From the NCBI GenBank assembly GCA_040902725.1, contig JBBDWU010000019.1, positions 1-64,000 of the forward strand: DNA of 64,000 bases. Direction: 5' to 3'. Of this stretch, positions 51,326 to 59,052 are shown in pieces; position 1 is the first letter of the stretch; every line of letters begins with the position of its first letter. The translations under genes were made by a program, and so were the position numbers. The stretch is from JACVRU01 sp040902725. Its GTDB lineage: Bacteria; Actinomycetota; Thermoleophilia; Gaiellales; Gaiellaceae. The notes under the pieces are model-generated. The model saw only the letters and a list, made by a program, of their open reading frames with translations. It had not been told where the DNA came from and searched no databases.

Positions 51326-51928
51326 GTGAGGCGGATCCTCTGGGATGTCGACACACAGGTCGACTTCATGCTCCCGGAGGGAAAGCTCTACGTGCCGGGG
51401 GCGGAGGAGACGATTCCGGCGATGGCTCGGGTCGTCGAGGCGGCCCGGGCGGCGGGCGCGGTGCACGTGGCCTCCGCGGACGACCACGAGCTGACCGACC
51501 CGGAGCTCTCCGAGCAGCCCGACTTCTCGACGACCTACCCGCCGCACTGCCTGCGCGGCACGCGCGGCGCGCGGAAGATCCCCGAGACCGATCAGGACGA
51601 TCCCGTCCCGATGACGCTCGAGCCGCTGCCCGAGCGCTACCTCGAGGGCCGCGAGTTCATCCTGCTGAAGAAGAGCTTCGACGTGTTCACGAACCCGAAC
51701 GCGGAGCGGCTGCTGGAGTGGCTCGACCCCGACGAGATCGTCGTCTTCGGGTTGGCGACCGACGTCTGCGACGACGCGGCCATTCGCGGCTTCCTCGACC
51801 GCGGCCGGCGCGTCGTCTTCGTCGAGGACGCCGCCCGCGGCCTGGACGCGGAGCGCACCGCAACGTGCACCGCCGCCTGGCGCGAGCGGGGCGTCGTCTT
51901 CGCCAGAGCGGAGGCGATCTCGTTCTGA
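51326..51928 (+). CDS. pncA: Isochorismatase-type cysteine hydrolase, probably nicotinamidase
   Basis: A 200-residue cysteine hydrolase. Asp in WDVDTQVDFM, Lys in ILLKKSFDVF and Cys in ATDVCDDAAIRG form the triad. Location after the nicotinate phosphoribosyltransferase suggests nicotinamide deamidation; other isochorismatase-family substrates are possible. GTG at 51326. Confidence 0.82.
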   Translation: MRRILWDVDTQVDFMLPEGKLYVPGAEETIPAMARVVEAARAAGAVHVASADDHELTDPELSEQPDFSTTYPPHCLRGTRGARKIPETDQDDPVPMTLEPLPERYLEGREFILLKKSFDVFTNPNAERLLEWLDPDEIVVFGLATDVCDDAAIRGFLDRGRRVVFVEDAARGLDAERTATCTAAWRERGVVFARAEAISF

Positions 51929-51956
51929 CCCCTTTACGTTCGGAGCCCGCGCGCCG

Positions 51957-53504
51957 ATGATGGGGGTGATGCCGCTCGCCGACATCGGGGGGATCTTCCG
52001 CGACTTCGTGATCTGGGGTCTCCCGATCGCGTTCTTCGTGCTGCTGATCTTCATCGTCGCGCTGCTGTGGCGCACGGTCTCGCTGATGCCGCGCGTGAAG
52101 CCGGCCCAGATCTCGCCGAACTCGGCCTCCTCGGTCACCTGGGCGGACGTGGCCGGGATCGAAGAGGCCCGGGAGGAGCTCCAGGAGGTGACCGACTTCC
52201 TGCGCGACCCGCGGCGCTTCGAGCGGCTTGGCGCCCGCGTGCCGAAGGGCATCCTGCTCTACGGGCCGCCGGGCACCGGGAAGACGATGCTCGCCAAGGC
52301 GGTCGCCAACGACTCCGGCGCCACCTTCTTCGCCGCCAGCGCCTCCTCGTTCGTGGAGATGTTCGCCGGCCTCGGCGCGGCGCGCATCCGCAAGCTCTTC
52401 TCGGAGGCGCGCAAGCATGCGCCGGCGATCATCTTCATCGACGAGCTCGACGCCGTCGGCACCGCGCGCCAGGGCCACGGGCTCCACCGCGAGCACGACC
52501 AGACCCTGAACCAGCTGCTGGTCGAGCTCGACGGCTTCGACAAGCGCGAGCAGGTCGTTGTGATGGGCGCCTCGAACCGGCTCCAGGACCTCGACAAGGC
52601 CCTCTTGCGCCCCGGCCGCTTCGATCGTCAGATCCTCGTTGCGCCCCCCGACGTCGCCTCGCGCGAGGAGATCCTCCGCGTCCACACGCGCGGCAAGCCC
52701 TTGCACGCCGACGTCGACCTCTCGCAGATCGCGCGGCAGACGTCGGGCCTCACGGGCGCCGACCTCGCCAACATCGCCAACGAGGCCGCCATCTTCGCCG
52801 GTCGCAAGGACCAGCAGCACATCCGCCATGCAGACTTCGACGCGGCGATCGACCGGATCGTCGGCGGTCTCCAGCAGCGGCGCACGATCACGGAGAAGGA
52901 ACGGCGGATCCTCGCCTACCACGAAGCGGGTCATGCGCTCATGTCCCACCTGATGGGCGACGCCTGGCCGGTGCAGAAGGCGACGATCGTCTCCCGCGGC
53001 GACGCGCTCGGCTACACGCTCAACCTGTCGGCCGAGGACCGCTACCTCGACTCGCGCGAGGAGCTGATCGACGTGATGACGATCCTGCTCGCCGGGCGCG
53101 CTGCGGAGCAGGTCGTCTTCGGGCGCGTCACGAACGGCGCGGCGAGCGATCTCGAGCGAGCGACCGGCATCGCCCGCGCGATGGTCTTCGAGTACGGCAT
53201 GGGCGACGAGGTCGCGTCCCGCACGATGCGCGCCGACAACTACTCGCTCTCCGAGGAGACGAAGCGCCTGCGCGACCAGGAGCAGGGGCGGCTGACCGAC
53301 CAGGCGTATGCCGAAGCGGTCCGGCTGGTCGGGAAGCACCGGCCGTCGCTCGATCGAGTCGCGAACGCGCTCCTCGAGAAGGAGACTCTGGTCCGGAACG
53401 AGCTCGAAGCGCTCCTGGTGGACGTGGAGCCGGAGTCGCAGGCGAGCGAGACGGTCGGCACGGTGAGGCTGCTGCCGGCCGGGGAGGGCGAGGCAACCAG
53501 CTAG
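51957..53504 (+). CDS. ftsH: FtsH-type ATP-dependent zinc metalloprotease, short form
   Basis: Membrane AAA+ protease, 515 residues. Walker A GPPGTGKT, Walker B IIFIDELDAVG, the SRH RPGRFDRQI, the zinc site HEAGH and a later ligand in ASDLERATGIA are all present. The N-terminus has only one hydrophobic segment (about residues 17-38). Canonical FtsH has two membrane helices around a 70-residue extracytoplasmic domain. This is therefore a reduced or paralogous form; a full-length FtsH may exist elsewhere. Starts at a double ATG at 51957. Confidence 0.88.
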   Translation: MMGVMPLADIGGIFRDFVIWGLPIAFFVLLIFIVALLWRTVSLMPRVKPAQISPNSASSVTWADVAGIEEAREELQEVTDFLRDPRRFERLGARVPKGILLYGPPGTGKTMLAKAVANDSGATFFAASASSFVEMFAGLGAARIRKLFSEARKHAPAIIFIDELDAVGTARQGHGLHREHDQTLNQLLVELDGFDKREQVVVMGASNRLQDLDKALLRPGRFDRQILVAPPDVASREEILRVHTRGKPLHADVDLSQIARQTSGLTGADLANIANEAAIFAGRKDQQHIRHADFDAAIDRIVGGLQQRRTITEKERRILAYHEAGHALMSHLMGDAWPVQKATIVSRGDALGYTLNLSAEDRYLDSREELIDVMTILLAGRAAEQVVFGRVTNGAASDLERATGIARAMVFEYGMGDEVASRTMRADNYSLSEETKRLRDQEQGRLTDQAYAEAVRLVGKHRPSLDRVANALLEKETLVRNELEALLVDVEPESQASETVGTVRLLPAGEGEATS

Positions 53505-53514
53505 CATCGGCCGC

Positions 53515-53925
53515 GTGCAGGCGCGCGGCATCCATCACGTCGGGATCGCCGTCCGCGACCTCGACGAGGCCGTCGACACCTACTCCAGGCTGTTCGGCGC
53601 GACCGTCGAAGGCCGCGGGCCGGTACCGGGCCAGGGCGTCGAGGCCGCGTCGCTCGTCGTCGGCTCGGGGCGGATCGAGCTGCTCAGCCCGACCGAGGCG
53701 GACAGTCCGGTCGGGCGCTTCCTCGCCAAGCGGGGCCCGGGCATGCACCACATCGCCTACGAGGTCGACGACGTCCAGGTCGTCCTCGACGGCCTGGCTG
53801 GCGCGGGGGCGGAGCTGATCGACGACGAGCCGCACGAGGGGCTGTTCGGGCTCCAGGTCGCGTTCATCCACCCCGAATCCGTGCACGGCGTGCTCGCGGA
53901 GGTGGTCTCGCGTGGCGACGAGTGA
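53515..53925 (+). CDS. mce: Methylmalonyl-CoA epimerase
   Basis: A 136-residue glyoxalase-fold protein. GIHHVGIAVRDLDEAVDTYSRLFG, RIELLSPTEADSPVGRFLAKRGPGMHHIAYEVDD and the final HPESVHGVLAEVV match methylmalonyl-CoA epimerase, which interconverts methylmalonyl-CoA stereoisomers in propionyl-CoA metabolism. The mutase is not in the window. GTG start; it overlaps the next small gene by 14 bases. Confidence 0.9.
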   Translation: MQARGIHHVGIAVRDLDEAVDTYSRLFGATVEGRGPVPGQGVEAASLVVGSGRIELLSPTEADSPVGRFLAKRGPGMHHIAYEVDDVQVVLDGLAGAGAELIDDEPHEGLFGLQVAFIHPESVHGVLAEVVSRGDE

Positions 53926-54136
53926 CCGGATCAGGATCGAGATCGGCTTCGACGGCGGCCAGATCACCGGCGCCGTCGTCCGGGCCGAAGGCGCGGACGC
54001 CATCGAGCGCGCACTCGAGAAGGGCGAGCCGTTGATCGCCGTCGACGCGGAGGACGGCCGCTACACGCTCCGCCTCGACCGGATCGTCTACGTCAAGCGG
54101 TTTGCGCGGGACAGCCGCGTCGGCTTCCGCGACTAG
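53912..54136 (+). CDS. Small protein of unknown function
   Basis: A 74-residue protein (MATSDRIRIEIGFDGGQITGAVV...). The text suggests a small beta-rich fold: IEIGFDGGQITGAVVR, then a helix, then LIAVDAEDGRYTLRLDRIVYVKR. No family recognised. The GTG start lies inside the epimerase end, so translation is coupled. Codon use matches the neighbours. Confidence 0.6.
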   Translation: MATSDRIRIEIGFDGGQITGAVVRAEGADAIERALEKGEPLIAVDAEDGRYTLRLDRIVYVKRFARDSRVGFRD

Positions 54137-54176
54137 CCGCGTTACGGCTCCCGTAGGGCAGGGCAAGGTCACGTAG

Positions 54177-54749
54177 ATGGCCCAGGCCGCGCCGAGCACG
54201 TCCGCCCCGTCGCCGGAGGAGATTCGGCGCCTGGTCGAGCGCGCGCAGGGCGGCGACCGGGACGCGCTGGAGGAGCTCTACCTCCTCCACTTCGACCGGA
54301 TCTACAGCTTCCTGCACATGAGAGTCGGCAACCGCCACGACGCGGAGGACCTGACGACGCAGACTTTCCTGAAGATGCTCGAGTCGATCGGGCGGTTCAG
54401 GGTGACGGCGGCGCCGTTCTCGGCGTGGCTCTTCCGGATCGCCCACAACCTGGCGATGGACCACTTCCGGTCGTCGCGGCGCGTTCAGCCCGAGGCGGAG
54501 ATCCCCGAGCCGGTTGACCACCAGGAGCTCTCGGCCGAGGCGGTGGCGCTCCAGGCGATCGGCCGCGAGAGCATGCTCGACCTGATCGAGGAGCTCTCCG
54601 ACGAGCAGAAGCAGGTCTTGACGCTGAAGTTCGTCTTCAATTTCGGCAACGCCGAGGTGGCGACGATCCTCGGGAAGACGGATGGCGCGGTGAAGTCCCT
54701 CCAGCACCGGGCACTCGTCGCGCTGCAGAAGCGAATAGCCTCGGACTAA
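54177..54749 (+). CDS. Sigma-70 family RNA polymerase sigma factor (ECF type)
   Basis: A 190-residue sigma factor with region 2 (YLLHFDRIYSFLHMRVGNRHDAEDLTTQTFLKM, SAWLFRIAHNLAMDHFR) and region 4 (ELSDEQKQVLTLKFVFNFGNAEVATILGKTDGAVKSLQHRAL). No anti-sigma gene is adjacent; instead a YchF-like NTPase gene starts at the next base. Target promoters are unknown. Confidence 0.9.
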   Translation: MAQAAPSTSAPSPEEIRRLVERAQGGDRDALEELYLLHFDRIYSFLHMRVGNRHDAEDLTTQTFLKMLESIGRFRVTAAPFSAWLFRIAHNLAMDHFRSSRRVQPEAEIPEPVDHQELSAEAVALQAIGRESMLDLIEELSDEQKQVLTLKFVFNFGNAEVATILGKTDGAVKSLQHRALVALQKRIASD

Positions 54750-55667
54750 GTGGCGCTGGACATCGGCATCGTCGGCCTTCCCGGCGCCGGGAAGACAGCG
54801 GTCTTCAACGTCCTGACGCACGCGGGCGGGACGTCGGCGCGCGAGAACGTGGGCATGGCGCAGATCGCCGACGAGCGGCTCGATCAGATCGCGCGCGTCG
54901 TCGGGGCGCGGAAGGTGACGCCGGCGGCGATCCGGATCGTCGACGTCCCGGGCAGCGGGGCCGCCTACCTCGGCAACATGCGGCCGCTCGATGCCCTGAT
55001 CGCGGTCCTGGACGCCTTCTCTCCCGGCGCCGACCCGGCGGCCGATCTCGAGACGCTGCGGCTGGAGCTGCTCGTCGCCGACCGCGACCACGTCGAGCGG
55101 CGGCTGGAGCGGGTCGTCAAGCTGGCGAAGTCGGGGGATCCGCAGCTGCGGGTGGAGGTCACGGCGCTGGAGCGGCTGCTCGCCCACCTGGACGAGGGCC
55201 GGACGCTCGCCGACTGGCCGGAGGAGCTCCCCGGAGGGCTCGAGCCGCTGACGACGAAGCCGTTCGTGCCGCTCGAGAACGGCCCCGGCGGGATCGACGC
55301 GAAGCTCGAGGCGGAACTGGTTGAGCTGCCCGAAGAAGACGCGGCTGCCTACCGCGAGGGGCCCTCGCCGTTGAACGACGTGGTGCGGCGCCTGTTCGAG
55401 GCCGTCGACCTGATCACGTTCTTCACGGCGGGGGACACCGAGACGCGGGCGTGGACGCTCGAGCGCGGGAAGACGGCGCTCGACGCCGCGGCCGCCGTGC
55501 ACACCGACATCGCGCGCGGCTTCATCCGCTGCGAGGTGATCCGGTGGGACGACCTCGTCGAGCTCGGCTCGCACACGGCCGCGCGGAAGGCCGGCAAGGA
55601 GCGGCTCGAAGGAAAGGCCTACGTCGTCCAGGACGGCGACGTCCTGAACATCCGCTTCAACGTCTGA
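54750..55667 (+). CDS. Reduced YchF/OLA1-like P-loop NTPase
   Basis: A 305-residue relative of YchF, usually about 360. The P-loop is GLPGAGKT; YchF normally has GLPNVGKS. Switch regions are shortened: the NYPFATIEP segment is missing and VDVPG is followed directly by GSGAAYLGNM. A short helical domain (DRDHVERRLERVVKLAKSGD) and the TGS/DUF933 end AGKERLEGKAYVVQDGDVLNIRFNV remain. YchF binds ATP and ribosomes; the altered switches make this a distinct paralog. GTG starts immediately after the sigma stop. Confidence 0.8.
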   Translation: MALDIGIVGLPGAGKTAVFNVLTHAGGTSARENVGMAQIADERLDQIARVVGARKVTPAAIRIVDVPGSGAAYLGNMRPLDALIAVLDAFSPGADPAADLETLRLELLVADRDHVERRLERVVKLAKSGDPQLRVEVTALERLLAHLDEGRTLADWPEELPGGLEPLTTKPFVPLENGPGGIDAKLEAELVELPEEDAAAYREGPSPLNDVVRRLFEAVDLITFFTAGDTETRAWTLERGKTALDAAAAVHTDIARGFIRCEVIRWDDLVELGSHTAARKAGKERLEGKAYVVQDGDVLNIRFNV

Positions 55668-55672
55668 CCCCC

Positions 55673-56620
55673 TTAGGAGAGGCGCTCGACGAGGTACGCG
55701 AGGCCGATCGGGTAGCGGTACTCGATCTCCCCGTGACCGGCGTCGAAGAGCTCGACGTGGAGATCGGCGACGCCGAGCGCCGTCAGCTCGCGGCGCAGCC
55801 ACTCCGCCGTCAGGTCGAGGTACCACTCGTCGCGCGTCCCGCAGTCCACGTAGATCGCCCGCAGCCCTCGCAGCGCATCGGCGTGCCGCGGGACGAGCGT
55901 CGGGAAGTCCCACGCGAGCCATTGCTCCCAGAGCTCGGGGACGATCTCCGCGGTCCCCGGGTCGTAGGGCAGCCGGACATCGGGCGTCGTCGAGTAGGCG
56001 GCCGAGAAGCCCCACTGGAGCAGGAGGTGGATGTCGTTCGGCCGGCTGAACGCGGGTCGCGCGCGGAAGTCCTCGAGCCAGCGCTCGACCGAGCCCCCGT
56101 AGAGGTCGCGCAGCGTGCGCGCGGCCTCGCGGAAGAACGGCCGGATCGACACGTCAAAGAGCCCGCCGCCGGCGTGGCTGGCGCAGCCGGAGAAGAGATC
56201 CGGCCGCAGCATCGCGGTCAGCACCGCGCCGTAACCGCCGGAGGACTTGCCCTGGATCCCGCGGTGGGCGGAGGTCGGGTAGTGCGCGTCCACCCAGGGG
56301 ACGACCTCGTCGCAGAGGTACGTGTGGTAGCGGCCGGTCGCCGGTGAGTCCACGAACTGGGAGCCGCCCACCGAGGTCCAGGTATCGACGAACACGACCA
56401 CGCACTCCGGCGCCGCCGCGTCGATGAGCTCGAGGTAGTTCGGCCGGAAGGCCGAACGGTTGCGCCACATGTCCAGCTGGCCGGTGAAGCCCTGGATGAC
56501 GTAGACCGACGGATACGGCCCGTCGCCGCCGGGGTGCCAGACCCAGAGCGGGCGAACGTGCGGATCGCCCAGCGGATTGCCCCGCAGGGCCTCGCTCTCG
56601 AAGACGTGCTCGTCGAGCAC
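55673..56620 (-). CDS. Alpha/beta hydrolase esterase (PF00756-type)
   Basis: A 315-residue esterase of the esterase D/antigen 85 fold. Nucleophile Ser in QGKSSGGYGAVL, acid Asp in DCGTRDEW and His in DAGHGEIEYRYP form the triad. No signal peptide is evident. GTG at 56620 shares one base with the upstream M15 peptidase stop. Substrate unknown. It converges with the YchF-like gene, five bases apart. Confidence 0.85.
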   Translation of the reverse strand: MLDEHVFESEALRGNPLGDPHVRPLWVWHPGGDGPYPSVYVIQGFTGQLDMWRNRSAFRPNYLELIDAAAPECVVVFVDTWTSVGGSQFVDSPATGRYHTYLCDEVVPWVDAHYPTSAHRGIQGKSSGGYGAVLTAMLRPDLFSGCASHAGGGLFDVSIRPFFREAARTLRDLYGGSVERWLEDFRARPAFSRPNDIHLLLQWGFSAAYSTTPDVRLPYDPGTAEIVPELWEQWLAWDFPTLVPRHADALRGLRAIYVDCGTRDEWYLDLTAEWLRRELTALGVADLHVELFDAGHGEIEYRYPIGLAYLVERLS

Positions 56621-57237
56621 TAGCGCCCGGTGGAGGAGAAGTGCTGGTAGTCCTTGACCCCCGACCACGTTCCGCCCCAGCCCCAGCCGATGGAGCGGAA
56701 GGCCTCCACGAGCGCGCCGCCCGCGTACGCCATTCCCGGCCGGATGCGCGAGCGGTCGACGTAGGGCCGGCTCGCCCGGTGCGAAACGCTCCCGTCCGAG
56801 CTCACGTAGGGGTTCTCGATCGGGTTGACGTCGATCGCGAGGCCGTAGGCGTGCAGCGACCACCGGCTCGTCCCGGCCACCCGGCGGCAGTTGAAGGCGG
56901 AGGTGTTGTCGGCCTCGATCGACCGGAAGTCGTCGGCGCCGTAAGCGTCCACCAGCCGTAGGCGGCGGATCGGAAATCGGCGCGCGTACAGACGGCGGAG
57001 GGCCTGGAGGACGGGCGCCGCCACCGACTCGTGGACGACCACGCGGCCCGTGCGGACCCCGCCCGCGAAGGTCCAGTGGGACACCGTGAGCAGGCGGAGG
57101 CGCTTGAAGCCGACGGGGCAGCCCGGCCGCCAGGACAACCCCGTCATGGTGCTGCGCAGCTCGGGGCCGATCGGCGAGATCGTCCCCTGGAAGGGCGGCG
57201 CGGCGAGCGCGACCACGGCGGCGGCCACTGCGAGCAC
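56620..57237 (-). CDS. Secreted M15-family peptidase (D-alanyl-D-alanine carboxypeptidase/endolysin-like)
   Basis: A 205-residue secreted zinc peptidase. A short signal peptide (LAVAAAVVALAAPPF) precedes the M15 motifs SLHAYGLAIDVNP (His and Asp ligands) and GWGGTWSGVKDYQHF (last His). It probably trims peptidoglycan stem peptides. GTG at 57237 has no good ribosome-binding site and lies 14 bases after the cysteine-rich micro-ORF, so translation may depend on it. Confidence 0.85.
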   Translation of the reverse strand: MLAVAAAVVALAAPPFQGTISPIGPELRSTMTGLSWRPGCPVGFKRLRLLTVSHWTFAGGVRTGRVVVHESVAAPVLQALRRLYARRFPIRRLRLVDAYGADDFRSIEADNTSAFNCRRVAGTSRWSLHAYGLAIDVNPIENPYVSSDGSVSHRASRPYVDRSRIRPGMAYAGGALVEAFRSIGWGWGGTWSGVKDYQHFSSTGR

Positions 57238-57251
57238 CCCGAAACGCTACG

Positions 57252-57293
57252 TCAGCAGCAGTCGTCGCCGCAGCAGCCGGAGCAGCACTCCAT
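57252..57293 (-). CDS. 13-residue cysteine-rich micro-ORF (MECCSGCCGDDCC)
   Basis: A tiny minus-strand ORF encoding MECCSGCCGDDCC, six cysteines in 13 residues as three Cys-Cys pairs. ATG at 57293 is preceded by GGGAGG with a five-base spacer, one of the best ribosome-binding sites in the window, and TGA ends it at 57252. It is divergent from arsR (start 57362) and 14 bases upstream of the M15 peptidase. It could be a metal- or arsenite-binding peptide, or a cysteine-codon leader peptide of the kind described in mycobacteria. Expression is not shown. Confidence 0.6.
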   Translation of the reverse strand: MECCSGCCGDDCC

Positions 57294-57335
57294 CGCAGCC
57301 TCCCTTCATCGAAGAACGTCGATCAAGGGCGCAGC

Positions 57336-57363
57336 CTAGCTTGCTAGATTGAAGGCTGTCAAT
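57336..57363. promoter_or_regulatory. Candidate ArsR operator/promoter between micro-ORF and arsR
   Basis: Two inverted repeats lie side by side: CTAGC-TT-GCTAG at 57336-57347 and ATTGA-N6-TCAAT at 57348-57363, the latter overlapping the arsR start codon. Inverted ATTGA/TCAAT-type sites are the style of ArsR-family operators. TAGATT at 57345-57350 could be a -10 element. Both divergent transcripts could be controlled from here. Confidence 0.55.
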
Positions 57364-57688
57364 GAAGAAGGCGCTCCCCGTCATCTGTGCCTGCTGCACG
57401 CCCGGCGCCGAGCCGATCGAAGCGGCCGCGGCCGAGGCGCTCGCGGCGCGATTCAAGGCGCTCGCCGACCCGACTCGGCTCTCGATCGTCAACCGGCTCG
57501 CCGGCTGCGACGAGGTCTGTGTCTGCGAGCTGGTCGACGAGTTCGACCTTTCGCAGCCGACCATCTCGCACCACCTCAAGCTCCTGCGAGAGGCCGGCAT
57601 CGTCGACGCCGAGCGGCGTGGGACGTGGGCGTACTACCGCCTCGTCCCCGAGGCGATCGACGACCTCCGCATCGCCCTCGCCGGGTGA
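57362..57688 (+). CDS. arsR: ArsR-family arsenic/metal-responsive repressor
   Basis: A 108-residue winged-helix repressor. The metalloid site is the CVC pair in DEVCVCELVDEF (alpha-3 type), the recognition helix is SQPTISHHLKLLREAGIV and the wing follows. The N-terminus has an extra ICACC cluster (Cys9, Cys11, Cys12). It would repress its own arsR-arsC unit until arsenite binds. arsC is coupled as GTGA. The start codon lies inside the inverted repeat ATTGA-N6-TCAAT. Confidence 0.92.
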   Translation: MKKALPVICACCTPGAEPIEAAAAEALAARFKALADPTRLSIVNRLAGCDEVCVCELVDEFDLSQPTISHHLKLLREAGIVDAERRGTWAYYRLVPEAIDDLRIALAG

Positions 57689-58053
57689 CCAACGTCCTCT
57701 TCGTCTGCGTTCAGAACGCAGGCCGCTCGCAGATGGCGCAGGCGCTCCACGAGCGCCTCGGCGGCAGCGCGCGCTCGGCCGGCACCGAGCCCGCCGCGCA
57801 CGTCCACCCCGAAGTGGTCGACGTGATGCGCGAGCTCGGAGTCGACCTGGCCGACCGCGTGCCGCGGAAGCTCGAGCGGGAGGACGTCGAGTGGGCCGAC
57901 GTCGTCGTGACGATGGGCTGCGGCGACCGCTGCCCGTACATCCCCGGGAAGCAGTACGTCGACTGGGAGCTCGACGACCCGGCGGGGAAGGGCGTCGAGG
58001 AGGTTCGCGCGATCCGCGACGAGATCGAGCGGCGCCTCCCTACCCTGCGCTGA
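57685..58053 (+). CDS. arsC: Arsenate reductase, low-molecular-weight phosphatase type
   Basis: A 122-residue enzyme reducing arsenate to arsenite. The phosphatase loop FVCVQNAGRSQMAQA has catalytic Cys and Arg (CX5R), and MGCGDRCPYIPGKQYVDWELDDPAGKGVEEVRAIRDEI is typical of thioredoxin- or mycothiol-coupled ArsC. No arsenite exporter (ArsB, Acr3) is adjacent. Its last 14 bases overlap the convergent transporter gene. Confidence 0.9.
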   Translation: MTNVLFVCVQNAGRSQMAQALHERLGGSARSAGTEPAAHVHPEVVDVMRELGVDLADRVPRKLEREDVEWADVVVTMGCGDRCPYIPGKQYVDWELDDPAGKGVEEVRAIRDEIERRLPTLR

Positions 58054-58888
58054 TCAGGGCGACGCCGGCGAGCGCGAGCACGACGCCCGCCTGCTGCGCT
58101 CTCGCGATCCGCTCCTTGAGCACGGTGCGCGCCAGCAGCACGACCACCACCGGGTAGAGGGACGAGAGCACCGACACGACGCTCACGAGCCCGCGCGTCG
58201 AAGCGGCGGCGAAGGCGACGTTGGCGCCCATGTCGAGCGCGCCGACGAGCAGGAGCACGCCGAGCGTGGCCGGGTCCCGCGGCAGCCGCGGCCGCACCGC
58301 GAACGCCGCCGCGAGGACGAGCGTCGACGAGGCCGCCCGGAGGACGAGCGTGATCCAGAGGACGGAGGCGCCCCCCTCGCTGGCCGCGTCGGCGGCGACG
58401 AAGAAGAAGCCGAAGCCGAGCGCGGCGACCAGCGCGAAGCCGAACCCGGCGGCGACGCGGCTGCCCCGGCGCGCTCCCTCCTCGGCCTCGCGCGACGCGA
58501 GCACGACCCCGACGAGGGCGAGCGCGACGCCGGCCGCCTGGAGCGCGCTCGGCCGCTCGCCCCGCGCCAGGCCGACCACGAGCGGCACGGCCGCCCCGGT
58601 CGCGCTCACCGGCGCGACCACCGACATCGCCCCCGCCGAGAGCCCGCGGTAGAACGCGGCGAGCGCCAGCAGGCCGACGGCTCCCGCGGCCGCCGCCCAG
58701 GCCGCCTCGCCGGCCGTCGGGGCCGCACCGCCGATCGCCAGCAGCGCGATCGCCACGAGCACCAGGCCGGCCGGCTGCGAGATCGCGAGCACCGCCACGA
58801 CCGGGAGGCTCCGGCTCTTGAGCCCGGCGAGAAAGTCGGAGACGCCCCAGGACAGGCTCGCCCCGAGGGCGAACGCGACCCCGGTCAC
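58040..58888 (-). CDS. DMT superfamily (EamA-like) transporter
   Basis: A 282-residue membrane protein with ten hydrophobic segments in two five-helix halves, the EamA layout. ASLSWGVSDFLAGL and SLYPVVVVLLARTVLKERI are typical. The substrate is unknown; neighbourhood with arsC does not prove metalloid export. GTG start. Confidence 0.85.
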   Translation of the reverse strand: MTGVAFALGASLSWGVSDFLAGLKSRSLPVVAVLAISQPAGLVLVAIALLAIGGAAPTAGEAAWAAAAGAVGLLALAAFYRGLSAGAMSVVAPVSATGAAVPLVVGLARGERPSALQAAGVALALVGVVLASREAEEGARRGSRVAAGFGFALVAALGFGFFFVAADAASEGGASVLWITLVLRAASSTLVLAAAFAVRPRLPRDPATLGVLLLVGALDMGANVAFAAASTRGLVSVVSVLSSLYPVVVVLLARTVLKERIARAQQAGVVLALAGVALISAG

Positions 58889-58923
58889 TAGTGGTCTCGG
58901 TCGTAAGTACGGTCGAGATCGCC

Positions 58924-59019
58924 CGAGCGAAAAGCCGGCCAGGCTAGGACGCAGGGAGCGCCCGTAGCCCCTGCGCTACGGGCGCGACCGAGGACGACGC
59001 CTGGCCGAGCTTTGCAGCC
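58924..59019 (-). repeat. Structured intergenic repeat, copy B
   Basis: A 96-base element in the gap between the transporter and YhaM-like genes. Its complement has the same five blocks as 10984-11078: 59008-59019, 58975-58995 (21 bases identical), 58963-58968, 58947-58960 (14 bases identical) and 58924-58934, with spacers of 12, 6, 2 and 12 bases. At its centre is a perfect 11-bp stem, GCGCCCGTAGC (58958-58968) with GCTACGGGCGC (58975-58985), and a six-base loop. In copy A the stem has two mismatches. Confidence 0.8.
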
Positions 59020-59052
59020 GGGCGAGCCGGGCGTACTTGCGGCCGCGACCAC

